NCBI GenBank assembly: GCA_025698895.1
Contig: JAILWO010000002.1
Span: 124,001-188,000, forward strand
From: Rhizobiaceae bacterium
GTDB lineage: Bacteria; Pseudomonadota; Alphaproteobacteria; Rhizobiales; Rhizobiaceae
Reading direction: 5' to 3'
Length of the DNA: 64,000 nt
Part shown: positions 8,198 through 16,165 of the stretch, piece by piece
Layout: each line of letters opens with the position of its first letter
Numbering within the stretch: the stretch's first letter is position 1
The notes under the pieces: generated by a model
Told to the model about the DNA's origin: nothing
Databases searched by the model: none
The model's input: only the letters and a program-made list of their open reading frames with translations
Translations under genes and position numbers: made by a program

Positions 8198-8770
8198 TCA
8201 TCGGATGCGCAGATATTCCGCGTGCACAATTCCGGAGCCGAGCTGCTTGAGATCGCCCAGATCGAAAGTCGCGGCGTAGTTGGCCGGAAACAGCCGGGTG
8301 CCGCGCCCCAGAACGGTCGGGTAGATCAGCATATGCACCTTGTCGACGAGGCCCTGCGGCAACAGCGAGTGAACCAGCCCGGCGCTGCCGTAGACGACAA
8401 TGTCGCCGCCGCCCTCGGCCTTGAGTTCACCTACAGCTGCCCCAACATCACCGGAGAGAATGGAGGTATTCGTCCAGGTCGCTTCCTTGAGCGTGTTCGA
8501 AGCCACGTATTTGCGCATCGCGTTCAGCTTTCGCGCGAAACCCGCCGGATCATCGATGGTCGGCCAAACCGGCGCGAAACCCTCGTACGTGGTCCGGCCG
8601 AGCAGCACGATGTCGGCCGCCCACAGCTCCTCATGCATGATCTCGTCACCCTCGGGGCCACGACTGAAGGGACCAACCCAGTTGCCCAGACCGGAATTCT
8701 CCATTCCGACAGGGTCCTGAACCACACCATCGAGAGAGCTGTAGACGCTTACGACCAGTTTGCGGGACAT
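8198..8770 (-). CDS. Dihydrofolate reductase family (RibD C-terminal) protein
   Basis: A 190-residue RibD-C/DHFR-fold protein. The start KLVVSVYSSLDGVVQDP is typical, followed by LLGRTTYEGFAPVWP, an NAMRKYVAS strand, DIVVYGSAGLVHSLL and HMLIYPTVLGRGTRLFP. These proteins bind NADPH; their reductase substrate is usually unknown and a true folate or riboflavin role is unlikely for a stand-alone copy. ATG 8770 gives a full-length domain and removes a long unlikely leader. Confidence 0.85.
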   Translation of the reverse strand: MSRKLVVSVYSSLDGVVQDPVGMENSGLGNWVGPFSRGPEGDEIMHEELWAADIVLLGRTTYEGFAPVWPTIDDPAGFARKLNAMRKYVASNTLKEATWTNTSILSGDVGAAVGELKAEGGGDIVVYGSAGLVHSLLPQGLVDKVHMLIYPTVLGRGTRLFPANYAATFDLGDLKQLGSGIVHAEYLRIR

Positions 8771-8920
8771 TTTACCTTCCTTTGCGGTCTCACAGCCGTT
8801 TGAAATCCGATCATACGGCGAAGAATGCCAAGCTTGAGCTAGCCGACCTAGCGCACAGGGAGCGCAACCTTTGTGCAGGCTGCGCACATCTGATCACGGT
8901 TCACGACGGCAAAGAGGCCG

Positions 8921-9058
8921 ATGATGGAACGGAATTCTCTGAGCATCCGTCCTTCAGACAACCTTCCGACGCTCGCGAAGGTATGGGCGCCACAGGACTG
9001 GCTGAAGAGCCAATTCCTGAATACTGTGGTAGACCAATATTCGAGCGCGACGGAATGA
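8921..9058 (+). CDS. 45-residue peptide coupled to the MocR regulator gene
   Basis: An ATG with AAAGAGG just upstream opens a 45-codon frame that stops 3 bases before the GTG start of the MocR gene. The middle reads LAKVWAPQDWLKSQFLNTV. The same 19 residues are encoded on the other strand near 11335-11390 with only synonymous changes, evidence that the frame is or was under protein-level selection. I do not recognise the family. It could be a leader peptide for the regulator or a small partner protein. Confidence 0.55.
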   Translation: MMERNSLSIRPSDNLPTLAKVWAPQDWLKSQFLNTVVDQYSSATE

Positions 9059-9061
9059 GCG

Positions 9062-10489
9062 GTGTTCCACGTCAGCCTTGTCGGTCGGAGAGATCTCAGT
9101 GGAGAAATCTACCGCCAGATCCGGAAGGCGATTCTCGGCGGGCGACTTCGGCCCGAAGATCGGCTGCCTCCAAGCCGCGAACTTGCCCGGACGCTGGCCG
9201 TGTCGCGGGCCACCGTCACGGTGGCCTACGAGCGGCTCGCTGGAGAGGGCTTTGTCGTTTGTCAGCAAGGGGCAGGCACATTTGTCAGCGAGTGGGCTGC
9301 CCGTGCCGGGCATGGGCGCGCGCGCCGGCGTTCCGAAGGCACGATCCAAGCCCGCCCGGTCTGGCAGTCCATCCCGCTTCCCACCGCATTTGATAGGCCG
9401 GCTCGGTTCGATTTTCGCACTGGACTTCCCGACGCCACGCTTTTTCCCCACCGGAAGTGGCGGCCGTTGGTAACTCGGGTGCTGCGTTCGAACGAACGCG
9501 CGTCGATAATCACATACGAGCACCCTGCCGGGCATCGCGACCTCAGGGCGGCGATCGCGCGCCACATCGGCCATTCCCGCGGCATCGAGGCGTCGATGGA
9601 TGACATCATCGTCACGAACGGCACGCAGCAGGCGCTCGACATCCTGGCACGTGTTCTGCTGGAGCCGGGTGACCGGATTGCGGTCGAAGATCCATGCTAT
9701 GAAGCGCCCAGACGATTATTCGAATCGCTGGGCATACGAGTGGTCGGTGTGCCGGTGGATCGCGACGGACTGGTCGTCGACGCGCTGCCGCGTGGGGTTC
9801 GGGCGGTCTATGTGACGCCTTCCCATCAGTACCCGCTTGGGGTGACAATGACGCTGGCACGCCGGCAGGCACTGCTCGCCTGGGCCGATCGAAACGATGC
9901 GGTCGTCATCGAGGACGACTACGACGGTGAATTCCGCTTCGAAGGACGTCCTCTTGAGCCGTTGCAGACGCTCGATGCCACCGGCCGGGTCATCTATGTC
10001 GGCTCCTTTTCAAAGACGATGCTGCCGACACTCCGGTTGGGCTTTCTTGTTGCACCGTCTTCGCTGCGGATGGCGGTGCAGAAGGCCAAGTACGTGAGCG
10101 ACTGGCATACCTCGACACTTGAACAAGCGGCGCTCGCTGCTTTCATCAGTGATGGAGGTTTTGCACGTCATGTCCGGAGGGTGGGCAGAATCTACCGCGA
10201 GCGGCGCGAGATGATCGCCGATGTGATCAGGCGGGATTTCGCTGATCATCTCGAACTTGTTCCATCGTCCCTGGGTCTGCACCTCACCGCTGTATCCCGA
10301 AAGGCAACGGTCGATCAGATTACCGAAATACGGGATCGCGCCGCCGATGTTGGCGTTGCCATCCACAGGTTGGCGTTTTTCGCCGTCGGTGAGACAGCGC
10401 AGACAGGAATCGTGCTCGGATACGGCGCAATCCCTACCGCCGATATCAGCGAAGGATTGCGGCTGCTGCGGGCCTGTTTCAGTAGTTGA
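9062..10489 (+). CDS. MocR-type (PdxR-like) transcriptional regulator
   Basis: A 475-residue fusion of a GntR winged helix (residues about 10-78, IYRQIRKAILGGRLRPEDRL and RELARTLAVSRATVTVAYERL) with a class-I aminotransferase-fold effector domain. The PLP region includes EDDYDGEFRF and YVGSFSKTMLPTLRLGF with the lysine that would hold PLP. MocR regulators sense PLP or amino compounds and often control a divergent or adjacent gene. The GTG start lies 3 bases after the stop of the 45-residue peptide. A decayed inverted copy of its first codons lies at 11279-11322. Its target is not evident; the peptide gene or the DUF1772 gene are candidates. Confidence 0.9.
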   Translation: MFHVSLVGRRDLSGEIYRQIRKAILGGRLRPEDRLPPSRELARTLAVSRATVTVAYERLAGEGFVVCQQGAGTFVSEWAARAGHGRARRRSEGTIQARPVWQSIPLPTAFDRPARFDFRTGLPDATLFPHRKWRPLVTRVLRSNERASIITYEHPAGHRDLRAAIARHIGHSRGIEASMDDIIVTNGTQQALDILARVLLEPGDRIAVEDPCYEAPRRLFESLGIRVVGVPVDRDGLVVDALPRGVRAVYVTPSHQYPLGVTMTLARRQALLAWADRNDAVVIEDDYDGEFRFEGRPLEPLQTLDATGRVIYVGSFSKTMLPTLRLGFLVAPSSLRMAVQKAKYVSDWHTSTLEQAALAAFISDGGFARHVRRVGRIYRERREMIADVIRRDFADHLELVPSSLGLHLTAVSRKATVDQITEIRDRAADVGVAIHRLAFFAVGETAQTGIVLGYGAIPTADISEGLRLLRACFSS

Positions 10490-10658
10490 ACGGGGCCAAA
10501 GTCAGGAGGGGATGGCGCCATCTCATCATCTGCAAAACCTCAGATAGGACCATGAGACCGAAGAGGCCTACTGCCCATCGCTGGTATTTGCTACTTCCGA
10601 CAACAGCATCGACGGGTGCGGCGGTCGCGGTTCCTGCCACAGGCGCTTCATATTGTGG

Positions 10659-11165
10659 CTACGTCGATGACGGACTGGATGCAACCCGCGCGACAAGAGC
10701 CAACATGAACGCGATGGCCGCGCCAACACTCGAGATCGCGCGCACGTGATTCCAGAGCGTCCAGCGATCCAGAAAGGTCCGACAGAGATCGGCCGCTGCT
10801 GCGCTCGCCGGGTCCAATTCGGTCAGTGAGTTGTTCAGCGGGACGTGAATGCCGACAGTGACGCCGAACACCCCGACCACCATTAGCATGCTGCCAATGA
10901 GGATTGCCCACGAGCCTGCCCGGCCGATCCCTCTCACGGCGACCACAGCCAGGATCAGCGACAGAACCGGCGTTCCTAAAAATACGAGGAAGAAGAGGGC
11001 GTTCTCCATTACGACGTCGATCATCGCCTGCATTGAGGTGATCCCCATAGTGTCAGGAACCCGCTCCAGACTGTTTGCCACGTCGGAAAAGGCGTTGACG
11101 TATCCGCCGAGCAAGCCCGCGCCGAGGGCGGCGGTCAGAATTGCTGCGGTCACAGCTTTGTCCAT
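10659..11165 (-). CDS. DUF1772 (anthrone oxygenase family) membrane protein
   Basis: A 168-residue protein with four hydrophobic segments. VPLNNSLTELDPASA and the helix after LCRTFLDRWTLWNHVRAISS match the DUF1772/anthrone-oxygenase type, in which a conserved N-x-x-W-x-x-W/H pattern sits near the membrane. Bacterial members have no established reaction. ATG 11165 is supported by GGAGAAG upstream. It sits alone between the MocR gene and the decayed inverted repeat. Confidence 0.75.
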   Translation of the reverse strand: MDKAVTAAILTAALGAGLLGGYVNAFSDVANSLERVPDTMGITSMQAMIDVVMENALFFLVFLGTPVLSLILAVVAVRGIGRAGSWAILIGSMLMVVGVFGVTVGIHVPLNNSLTELDPASAAAADLCRTFLDRWTLWNHVRAISSVGAAIAFMLALVARVASSPSST

Positions 11166-11278
11166 CTCGCTTCTCCGTTCCAAAGACCGGCAGCGGTGTC
11201 CCGTTCATCACCGAAAAATCGCGCGGTGGTCTGTCGATCGCCTCGACCCGCTGTCTGCCAGGTGTTCGTTGCTCCGGT

Positions 11279-11393
11279 CGAGTACCGCCTTCCGGGTCTG
11301 GCGCTAGATTTCTCCGCTGAGGGAAATTGGCCTGTCACTGTATTTAGGAATTGGCTCTTCAACCAGTCCTGTGGCGCCCATACTTTCGCTAAA
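11279..11393 (-). pseudogene. Decayed inverted copy of the peptide-MocR 5' segment
   Basis: Read on the minus strand, 11393-11334 matches 8973-9026 (the peptide codons LAKVWAPQDWLKSQFLNTV). Then 11322-11279 matches 9096-9136, MocR codons for roughly SGEIYRQIRKAIL, with frame damage. About 50 bases between the blocks have been lost and the rest of the regulator is gone. The ATG of the peptide is not kept. The two copies form an imperfect inverted repeat about 2.3 kb apart around the MocR and DUF1772 genes. Confidence 0.6.
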
Positions 11394-11439
11394 CGCCAGG
11401 GCAACGACCTCTTGGTTAGATCAATCAATGGAAATGATC

Positions 11440-11883
11440 ATGCCCAACACCGTTAAACTGCACCGGGTCTTCGCCACCAAGCCCGAAAAGGTCTACCGCG
11501 CATTTCTGGAACCTGACGCGGTCGCGAGCTGGCTCCCGCCCTTCGGCTTCACCTGTACGGTCCATGAGCTCGAGGCGAAGGAAGGCGGCAAGCACAGAAT
11601 GTCCTTCCGGAACTTCACGGACGGACAAAACCATTCCTTCGGCGGCACCTATCTGAAACTCGTGCCCGGCGAGATGCTCGTCTACAGCGATGTGTTCGAT
11701 GATCCGAACCTTCCAGGCGAGACAAAAACGACCGTCACGCTGAAGGCCGTTTCAGTCGGAACGGAGATGACTGTGGTTCAGGAGAACCTGCCCGATCTGA
11801 TCCCCGTCGAAGCCTGTTATCTTGGTTGGCAGGAGTCGCTGCGCAAGCTTGCTAAACTCGTTGAGCCCGAAATCACCCAATGA
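11440..11883 (+). CDS. SRPBCC (AHSA1-like) domain protein
   Basis: A 147-residue Bet v1/AHSA1-fold protein: VKLHRVFATKPEKVYRAFLE opens the domain, WLPPFGFTCTVHE and GGTYLKLVPGEMLVYSDVF follow, and it ends with YLGWQESLRKLAKLVEPE. Such proteins bind hydrophobic ligands or act as small cyclases or chaperone activators; stand-alone bacterial ones are mostly uncharacterised. ATG 11440 follows GGAA by 7 bases; an in-frame ATG at 11428 is possible. Confidence 0.85.
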   Translation: MPNTVKLHRVFATKPEKVYRAFLEPDAVASWLPPFGFTCTVHELEAKEGGKHRMSFRNFTDGQNHSFGGTYLKLVPGEMLVYSDVFDDPNLPGETKTTVTLKAVSVGTEMTVVQENLPDLIPVEACYLGWQESLRKLAKLVEPEITQ

Positions 11884-12177
11884 ACGGACGGCTAAGTCTC
11901 ATCCAACCCTTTCCATGACATCGGCGTTTTTGCCGTCGAGCCGTCAGAGCGGCAATCCCGTTGCTATGGGGCCACATCCCTCGCATCAGGGCAGTAACCG
12001 ATCGATATGACTGATATGGCGATCAAGTCTGGCGGATGCATGAGAGGGATGGTGCACTGAGCGGCATTCTGCCTGGGAGCGGTGGCGTTGAACATCTGAA
12101 GCCTGCGGACTGACCATGGAGTTGCGAAGCAAGCCATATGTGTTGCGCTCTGTTCGAAAGCCGATGGAGGATATTGG

Positions 12178-13008
12178 TTGTCGTGGAAACTCGATGAGAG
12201 AGTGCGAACATCTGCCGGCGTGGTGGCAGCGGGTCGAACCGGTAATGGGCGCGCACTCGTGCTGGCCCATGGCTGGCCGTGGTCGTCGTTCTCATGGCAT
12301 CGGGTCATTCCGGACCTAGCGAGCCGGTATCGCGTCCATTGGTACGACATGCCCGGATACGGCCAGTCCGACAAAGGCGCCGAGCAGCGCACGTCGCTCG
12401 ATGTACAGGGAATGGTCTTCGCAGAGATGCTTGCGCATTGGGGGCTCGATCGACCCATCGTCGTTGCCCACGACATGGGCGGAGCAACGACATTGCGGGC
12501 GCATTTGCTGCACGGCTGCGACTTCGACCGCTACGTGCTGATGAATGTCGTCGCAATGCGCCCCTGGGGATCGGAGTTCTTCGATCATGTCGGTCGCCAT
12601 GTGGAAGCGTTCATTGGGCTGCCGCCGCACATCCACAGAGCGGTCGTGGAGGCTTACATAAAGGGGGCGCTCGTCAACGACATCGGTTCCGGCGATTTCG
12701 AAAAGCTCGTCGAGCCATGGCTTTCCGAAGAGGGCCGAGCAAGTTTCTATCGGCAATTCGCGCAAGCTGATGATAAATACACCGCCGAACTCGAACCGAT
12801 GTTCCGGGATATCCGGTGTCCTTCAAACATCATCTGGGGCGAGGACGATCCATGGATCCCGCTGGAGAGAGGCAAGGCTCTTCACGCGCTGATCCCGCAG
12901 GCGTCCTTCGAAACGCTGCCGAGCGTCGGCCACCTGCCTCAGCTTGAAGCCCCGCGTCTTGTCCTGGAGCGGTTGAAGGCATTTCTATCACGCGACTCCG
13001 ATGACTGA
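12178..13008 (+). CDS. Alpha/beta hydrolase, epoxide-hydrolase/dehalogenase type
   Basis: A 276-residue alpha/beta hydrolase. The oxyanion HGWPWSSFSWHR and the nucleophile elbow VVAHDMGG indicate an aspartate nucleophile, as in epoxide hydrolases and haloalkane or haloacetate dehalogenases. The acid is in WGEDDPWIP and the base is in SVGHLPQLE. The TTG start is supported by GGAGG 8 bases upstream and gives the expected N-terminus. It stands alone on the + strand, with no close operon partner. The substrate cannot be read from the sequence. Confidence 0.85.
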   Translation: MSWKLDERVRTSAGVVAAGRTGNGRALVLAHGWPWSSFSWHRVIPDLASRYRVHWYDMPGYGQSDKGAEQRTSLDVQGMVFAEMLAHWGLDRPIVVAHDMGGATTLRAHLLHGCDFDRYVLMNVVAMRPWGSEFFDHVGRHVEAFIGLPPHIHRAVVEAYIKGALVNDIGSGDFEKLVEPWLSEEGRASFYRQFAQADDKYTAELEPMFRDIRCPSNIIWGEDDPWIPLERGKALHALIPQASFETLPSVGHLPQLEAPRLVLERLKAFLSRDSDD

Positions 13009-13104
13009 CGAAGGGGAGCACTGCCAAGCGCCGTCGACATGGGGATGAAGTGAGCCGCTGAGCCGGCGTATGGCGCCGGGCGGTGATCCGAGAGGAGACC
13101 AAGC

Positions 13105-13431
13105 ATGATCTTCCGGAAATGGTCGGCGCGCATCCGCACGGCGCAGGCCGACGAATATATTCGGTACGTGGAGGAGACCGGCGGGGCGCACTATGCCGGG
13201 ACCGCGGGCAACCTCGGCTACCAGATTTTGCTGCGTGACCTCGGCGACGGCACCAGTGAGGTCTCGACCATCAGCTGGTGGAGGGACCTCGACGCTGTGC
13301 GCCGTTTTGCCGGCGACGACTACGGTGTCGCGCGCGACTACCCCGAAGACGACCAATACCTGCTCGACCGGCCGGAACTGGTCGAGCATCACGAGGTGCA
13401 AGGGTCCGATCTCGCCCGATTCAGCGGCTAG
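13105..13431 (+). CDS. Small dimeric alpha-beta barrel (ABM-like) protein
   Basis: A 108-residue protein with the pattern of antibiotic-biosynthesis-monooxygenase-like ferredoxin folds: an early helix ADEYIRYVEETG, a strand GYQILLRD, TSEVSTISWWRDLDAVRRFAG and YLLDRPELVEHHEV. Such proteins are often small monooxygenases or stress proteins. AGAGGAG precedes the ATG. The VOC gene follows by about 50 bases, so the two may be co-expressed. Confidence 0.7.
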   Translation: MIFRKWSARIRTAQADEYIRYVEETGGAHYAGTAGNLGYQILLRDLGDGTSEVSTISWWRDLDAVRRFAGDDYGVARDYPEDDQYLLDRPELVEHHEVQGSDLARFSG

Positions 13432-13483
13432 CGCCAGAACGAGGCAATCAGAATTGAAGGGAAGGAACACAAGGTCAAACGAT

Positions 13484-13897
13484 ATGAAAATCAAAACGAC
13501 CGTCCTCTGCCTGCCGGTCAGCGATCCGAGCCGGACCCTTTCATTCTATCGGAATGTTTTCGGGTATCCCGACGCGCAGATCGAAGACGGAATCATCGTG
13601 CTCGAGCTTCCCAATCTTTCGCTGTTCCTGATGGAGAGAGGCGAATTCGAGTCCTACAGCAAGAAGGCCGGACGTGGCGCGCAGCTTCCAAACGAGAATG
13701 CCGGTATGGTCATCAGTTGCGCGATGGAAACCAAAGGAGCGGTTGATGCCATGTTGGAGGCTGCACCAAGGCATGGCGGCTCCGCGCCAGGGAAGGCGGC
13801 AATAGACGAGGCCTCGGGAGGCTACACTGGTTACGTTTGCGATCCCGATGGTCATTTGTGGGAACTCGTATTTCCGGAACCAACGCAGAACAGTTAG
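13484..13897 (+). CDS. VOC family (glyoxalase-like) protein
   Basis: A 137-residue vicinal-oxygen-chelate protein: TTVLCLPVSDPSRTLSFYRN begins the first beta-alpha-beta module, and YTGYVCDPDGHLWELVF ends the second with the metal-ligand Glu. The fold is shared by glyoxalase I, ring-cleaving dioxygenases and antibiotic-binding proteins, and the substrate is unknown. The ATG at 13484 begins the domain directly. A GAAGGGAAGGA tract is upstream, though rather far. Confidence 0.85.
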   Translation: MKIKTTVLCLPVSDPSRTLSFYRNVFGYPDAQIEDGIIVLELPNLSLFLMERGEFESYSKKAGRGAQLPNENAGMVISCAMETKGAVDAMLEAAPRHGGSAPGKAAIDEASGGYTGYVCDPDGHLWELVFPEPTQNS

Positions 13898-13992
13898 CTT
13901 ACCAAAGCAACTCCAGCTTTAACGCGCTGCTTCATTGCGCTGGATCGGACGGGTAATACCCGAGCCCCGTCAAAGACATCCGGGAGAAGACC

Positions 13993-14742
13993 ATGCACTT
14001 TCAGAGCAAAACCGCGCTGGTGACTGGTGCAGCCACAGGAAACGGCGCGGCGATAGCGCGACGTCTGATCGCTGACGGGGCGTGTGTGGTTGCGATCGGA
14101 CATGACAAGGCGGGAATCGATTCCCTGCTGGATGAATGTGATCCAGCGCGCAAGCGATCAGTGAGCGTGGAGGGAGATGTCCGGGACGAGGCGGCTATGC
14201 GCGAGGTGGTTGATCTGGCCGAGAAATCGTTCGGAGCGTTACATCTGTCCGTGAACAATGCCGGAACTCCGGGCCCAGCGGCAACAAATCTCGACGCCCT
14301 ATCGCTGGATGAGTGGCGACTGGTCATCGACACCAACCTGACGGGGATGTTCCTGGGTTTGAAGTACCAGTTGCCTGCCATCGCACGAGCCGGTGGCGGG
14401 GCGGTTGTGAACCTTTCCTCTGCCAACGGGATCGTCGGATTGGCCGGACTGGGAGCTTATACAACCTCAAAACATGGCGTGATCGGTCTGACCCGTTCCG
14501 CGGCTCTGGAATTTGCCGATAAGGGTGTGCGCGTGAACGCCATCGGCCCCGGTTATGTGGCAACGCCGCGCATGAAGGAAATGGGCGAGGAAGCGCTAGC
14601 CGGGCTAGCGGCGCAACATCCAATGGGTCGGCTGGCGGAACCTGCGGAGGTGGCCGATCTGACCGCATTCCTGCTCTCAGACAGGGCACAGTTCTGCACG
14701 GGTGCCTTCTATCCGATAGACGGAGGCTACACCGCTCAGTGA
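13993..14742 (+). CDS. Short-chain dehydrogenase/reductase (SDR)
   Basis: A 249-residue classical SDR. TGAATGNG near the N-terminus binds NAD(P), NNAG follows, and the active site is LSS...YTTSK (Ser, Tyr and Lys). It ends with GAFYPIDGGYTAQ, typical of the FabG-like branch. The likely reaction is oxidation of a secondary alcohol or reduction of a ketone, but the substrate is unknown. GGGAGAAG precedes the ATG. It is followed by a convergent EamA transporter. Confidence 0.9.
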   Translation: MHFQSKTALVTGAATGNGAAIARRLIADGACVVAIGHDKAGIDSLLDECDPARKRSVSVEGDVRDEAAMREVVDLAEKSFGALHLSVNNAGTPGPAATNLDALSLDEWRLVIDTNLTGMFLGLKYQLPAIARAGGGAVVNLSSANGIVGLAGLGAYTTSKHGVIGLTRSAALEFADKGVRVNAIGPGYVATPRMKEMGEEALAGLAAQHPMGRLAEPAEVADLTAFLLSDRAQFCTGAFYPIDGGYTAQ

Positions 14743-14889
14743 TCAGCCTGCACATTTGGCGACTTATGTCAGGTCCGCGTGTCCCCGAGGAGGGGGCATC
14801 GCGCTAATCGGGGTGTTAATCGTTCACCGTCGTGAGAGCCCCTTAACCTCGGTACATCGCAACAGGCCTGGGCTATGGTGTCCACATGG

Positions 14890-15789
14890 TCAACTCGCCG
14901 GAGCAGGCTTGCGGGCCGGGATCGTCATCGCAGCCACGCCGGCGATGACGCATACCAATCCGATCACCCCTGTCGAGGACAGGCTTTCTCCGAGAAAGAC
15001 GATACCGATCGCTACTCCAATAGGCACCCGCAGATAGGCCTGCGCCGTCGTCCCGACCGAGCCGAGTGTCTGGACAAGTCGGAAATAAATCACGAAGGCG
15101 AGCGCGGTGGAGAAAACCGAAAGCGCCAGCAAGGCCATGATCGATTCCAATGATGGAGCCAAGGTCCATGGCCGTTCAGTGATCAGGCTGGCGGGAATGA
15201 GGACGGCTGCCCCGCAGATCATCGACCCGGCTGCCGGCATGATGGGATCGAGCCCCTTGAAATTCTTGCCGAAGATCGCGGCGCCGGCATAGCAGATCGT
15301 GGCTCCGACGATGGCAAGTTGCGCCCACAGCTCTCGCCCCAAGCCGCTAAGAGCCTGAACGCCGACGATCAGGCAAATGCCGACAATGCCAGCCCCCACC
15401 CCGAACAGCTTACGGCTGGTCACGGCTTCGTGGCGTGTTATCAGCACCGTCAGCAGGAAGGCGAATATAGGCGATGTGGAGTTTAATATCGTCGCCAAAG
15501 CGGCATCGGTGGTCTGTTGCGCCCATGCAATCAGCGTGAACGGGATGACACTGTTGAGGCACGCCTGAAACAGAAACCGCCGCCAGCTGGTCGCGTCCTT
15601 CGGCACACTCAGGCCCCGCCAGCGAATGACAGCGACCAGAATCAGCCCAGCGATGAACGTTCGGGCTGCGATCAGCGAAACGGGCGGGATGGTTTCGACA
15701 CCGATCTTGATAAAGCTGTAAGAGGCGCCCCACAGAGTAGAGAGCGTCAGGAGTAGCGCGAGCTCTTTCGTGAGATTCGGCTTGTCCAT
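14890..15789 (-). CDS. EamA/DMT family transporter
   Basis: A 299-residue inner-membrane protein with ten hydrophobic segments arranged as two EamA repeats. The first is TLWGASYSFIKIGVETIPPV and the second begins near AQLAIVGATICYAGAAIFGK. YLRVPIGVAIGIVFLGE is the typical end of the second repeat. These proteins export metabolites, amino acids or drugs. ATG 15789 is chosen because AGGGG precedes it by 7 bases; an ATG at 15795 adds two residues. Confidence 0.88.
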   Translation of the reverse strand: MDKPNLTKELALLLTLSTLWGASYSFIKIGVETIPPVSLIAARTFIAGLILVAVIRWRGLSVPKDATSWRRFLFQACLNSVIPFTLIAWAQQTTDAALATILNSTSPIFAFLLTVLITRHEAVTSRKLFGVGAGIVGICLIVGVQALSGLGRELWAQLAIVGATICYAGAAIFGKNFKGLDPIMPAAGSMICGAAVLIPASLITERPWTLAPSLESIMALLALSVFSTALAFVIYFRLVQTLGSVGTTAQAYLRVPIGVAIGIVFLGESLSSTGVIGLVCVIAGVAAMTIPARKPAPAS

Positions 15790-15919
15790 GGTCATGCCCC
15801 TACCCAAGTTCAAAATCGAACCGCGGAATTCGTCTACCACCGGCTTCGCGGCAGATGTTTCGGCAACGGTCGAAGTATGAGAGGCTGACGGCCTTACGAA
15901 CACAGGATAGCTTTGCCCC

Positions 15920-16084
15920 ATGTCCAATGTGGCTTCGGGAAATACGATTGCAGCGGTTGCGGCTCTGATGGACGGCGCAGCACGCGCCAATACGGCGCTG
16001 ATGGGGGCCCACGCACTCACCGCCGGGGAACTGGCTCGTTATGCAGCCGCAAAAAGGGCCTTTCGCCTAGTCAACGAGCTTTAG
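15920..16084 (+). CDS. Small open frame of 54 codons, doubtful
   Basis: The frame has an ATG, no strong ribosome-binding site and an in-frame stop four codons upstream. The product is Ala-rich (MSNVASGNTIAAVAALMDGA) and ends in a helix ELARYAAAKRAFRLVNEL that resembles the tail of MarR-like regulators. It may be a degraded regulator of the divergent EamA gene. The resemblance is weak. Confidence 0.25.
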   Translation: MSNVASGNTIAAVAALMDGAARANTALMGAHALTAGELARYAAAKRAFRLVNEL

Positions 16085-16165
16085 CAGCAACGCGCCCCCC
16101 AATCGGCCATAGTTCTGGTCTTGCCACATCCTAAGGCAGACGTACGAGGAACGTGGAGTGGCGGC

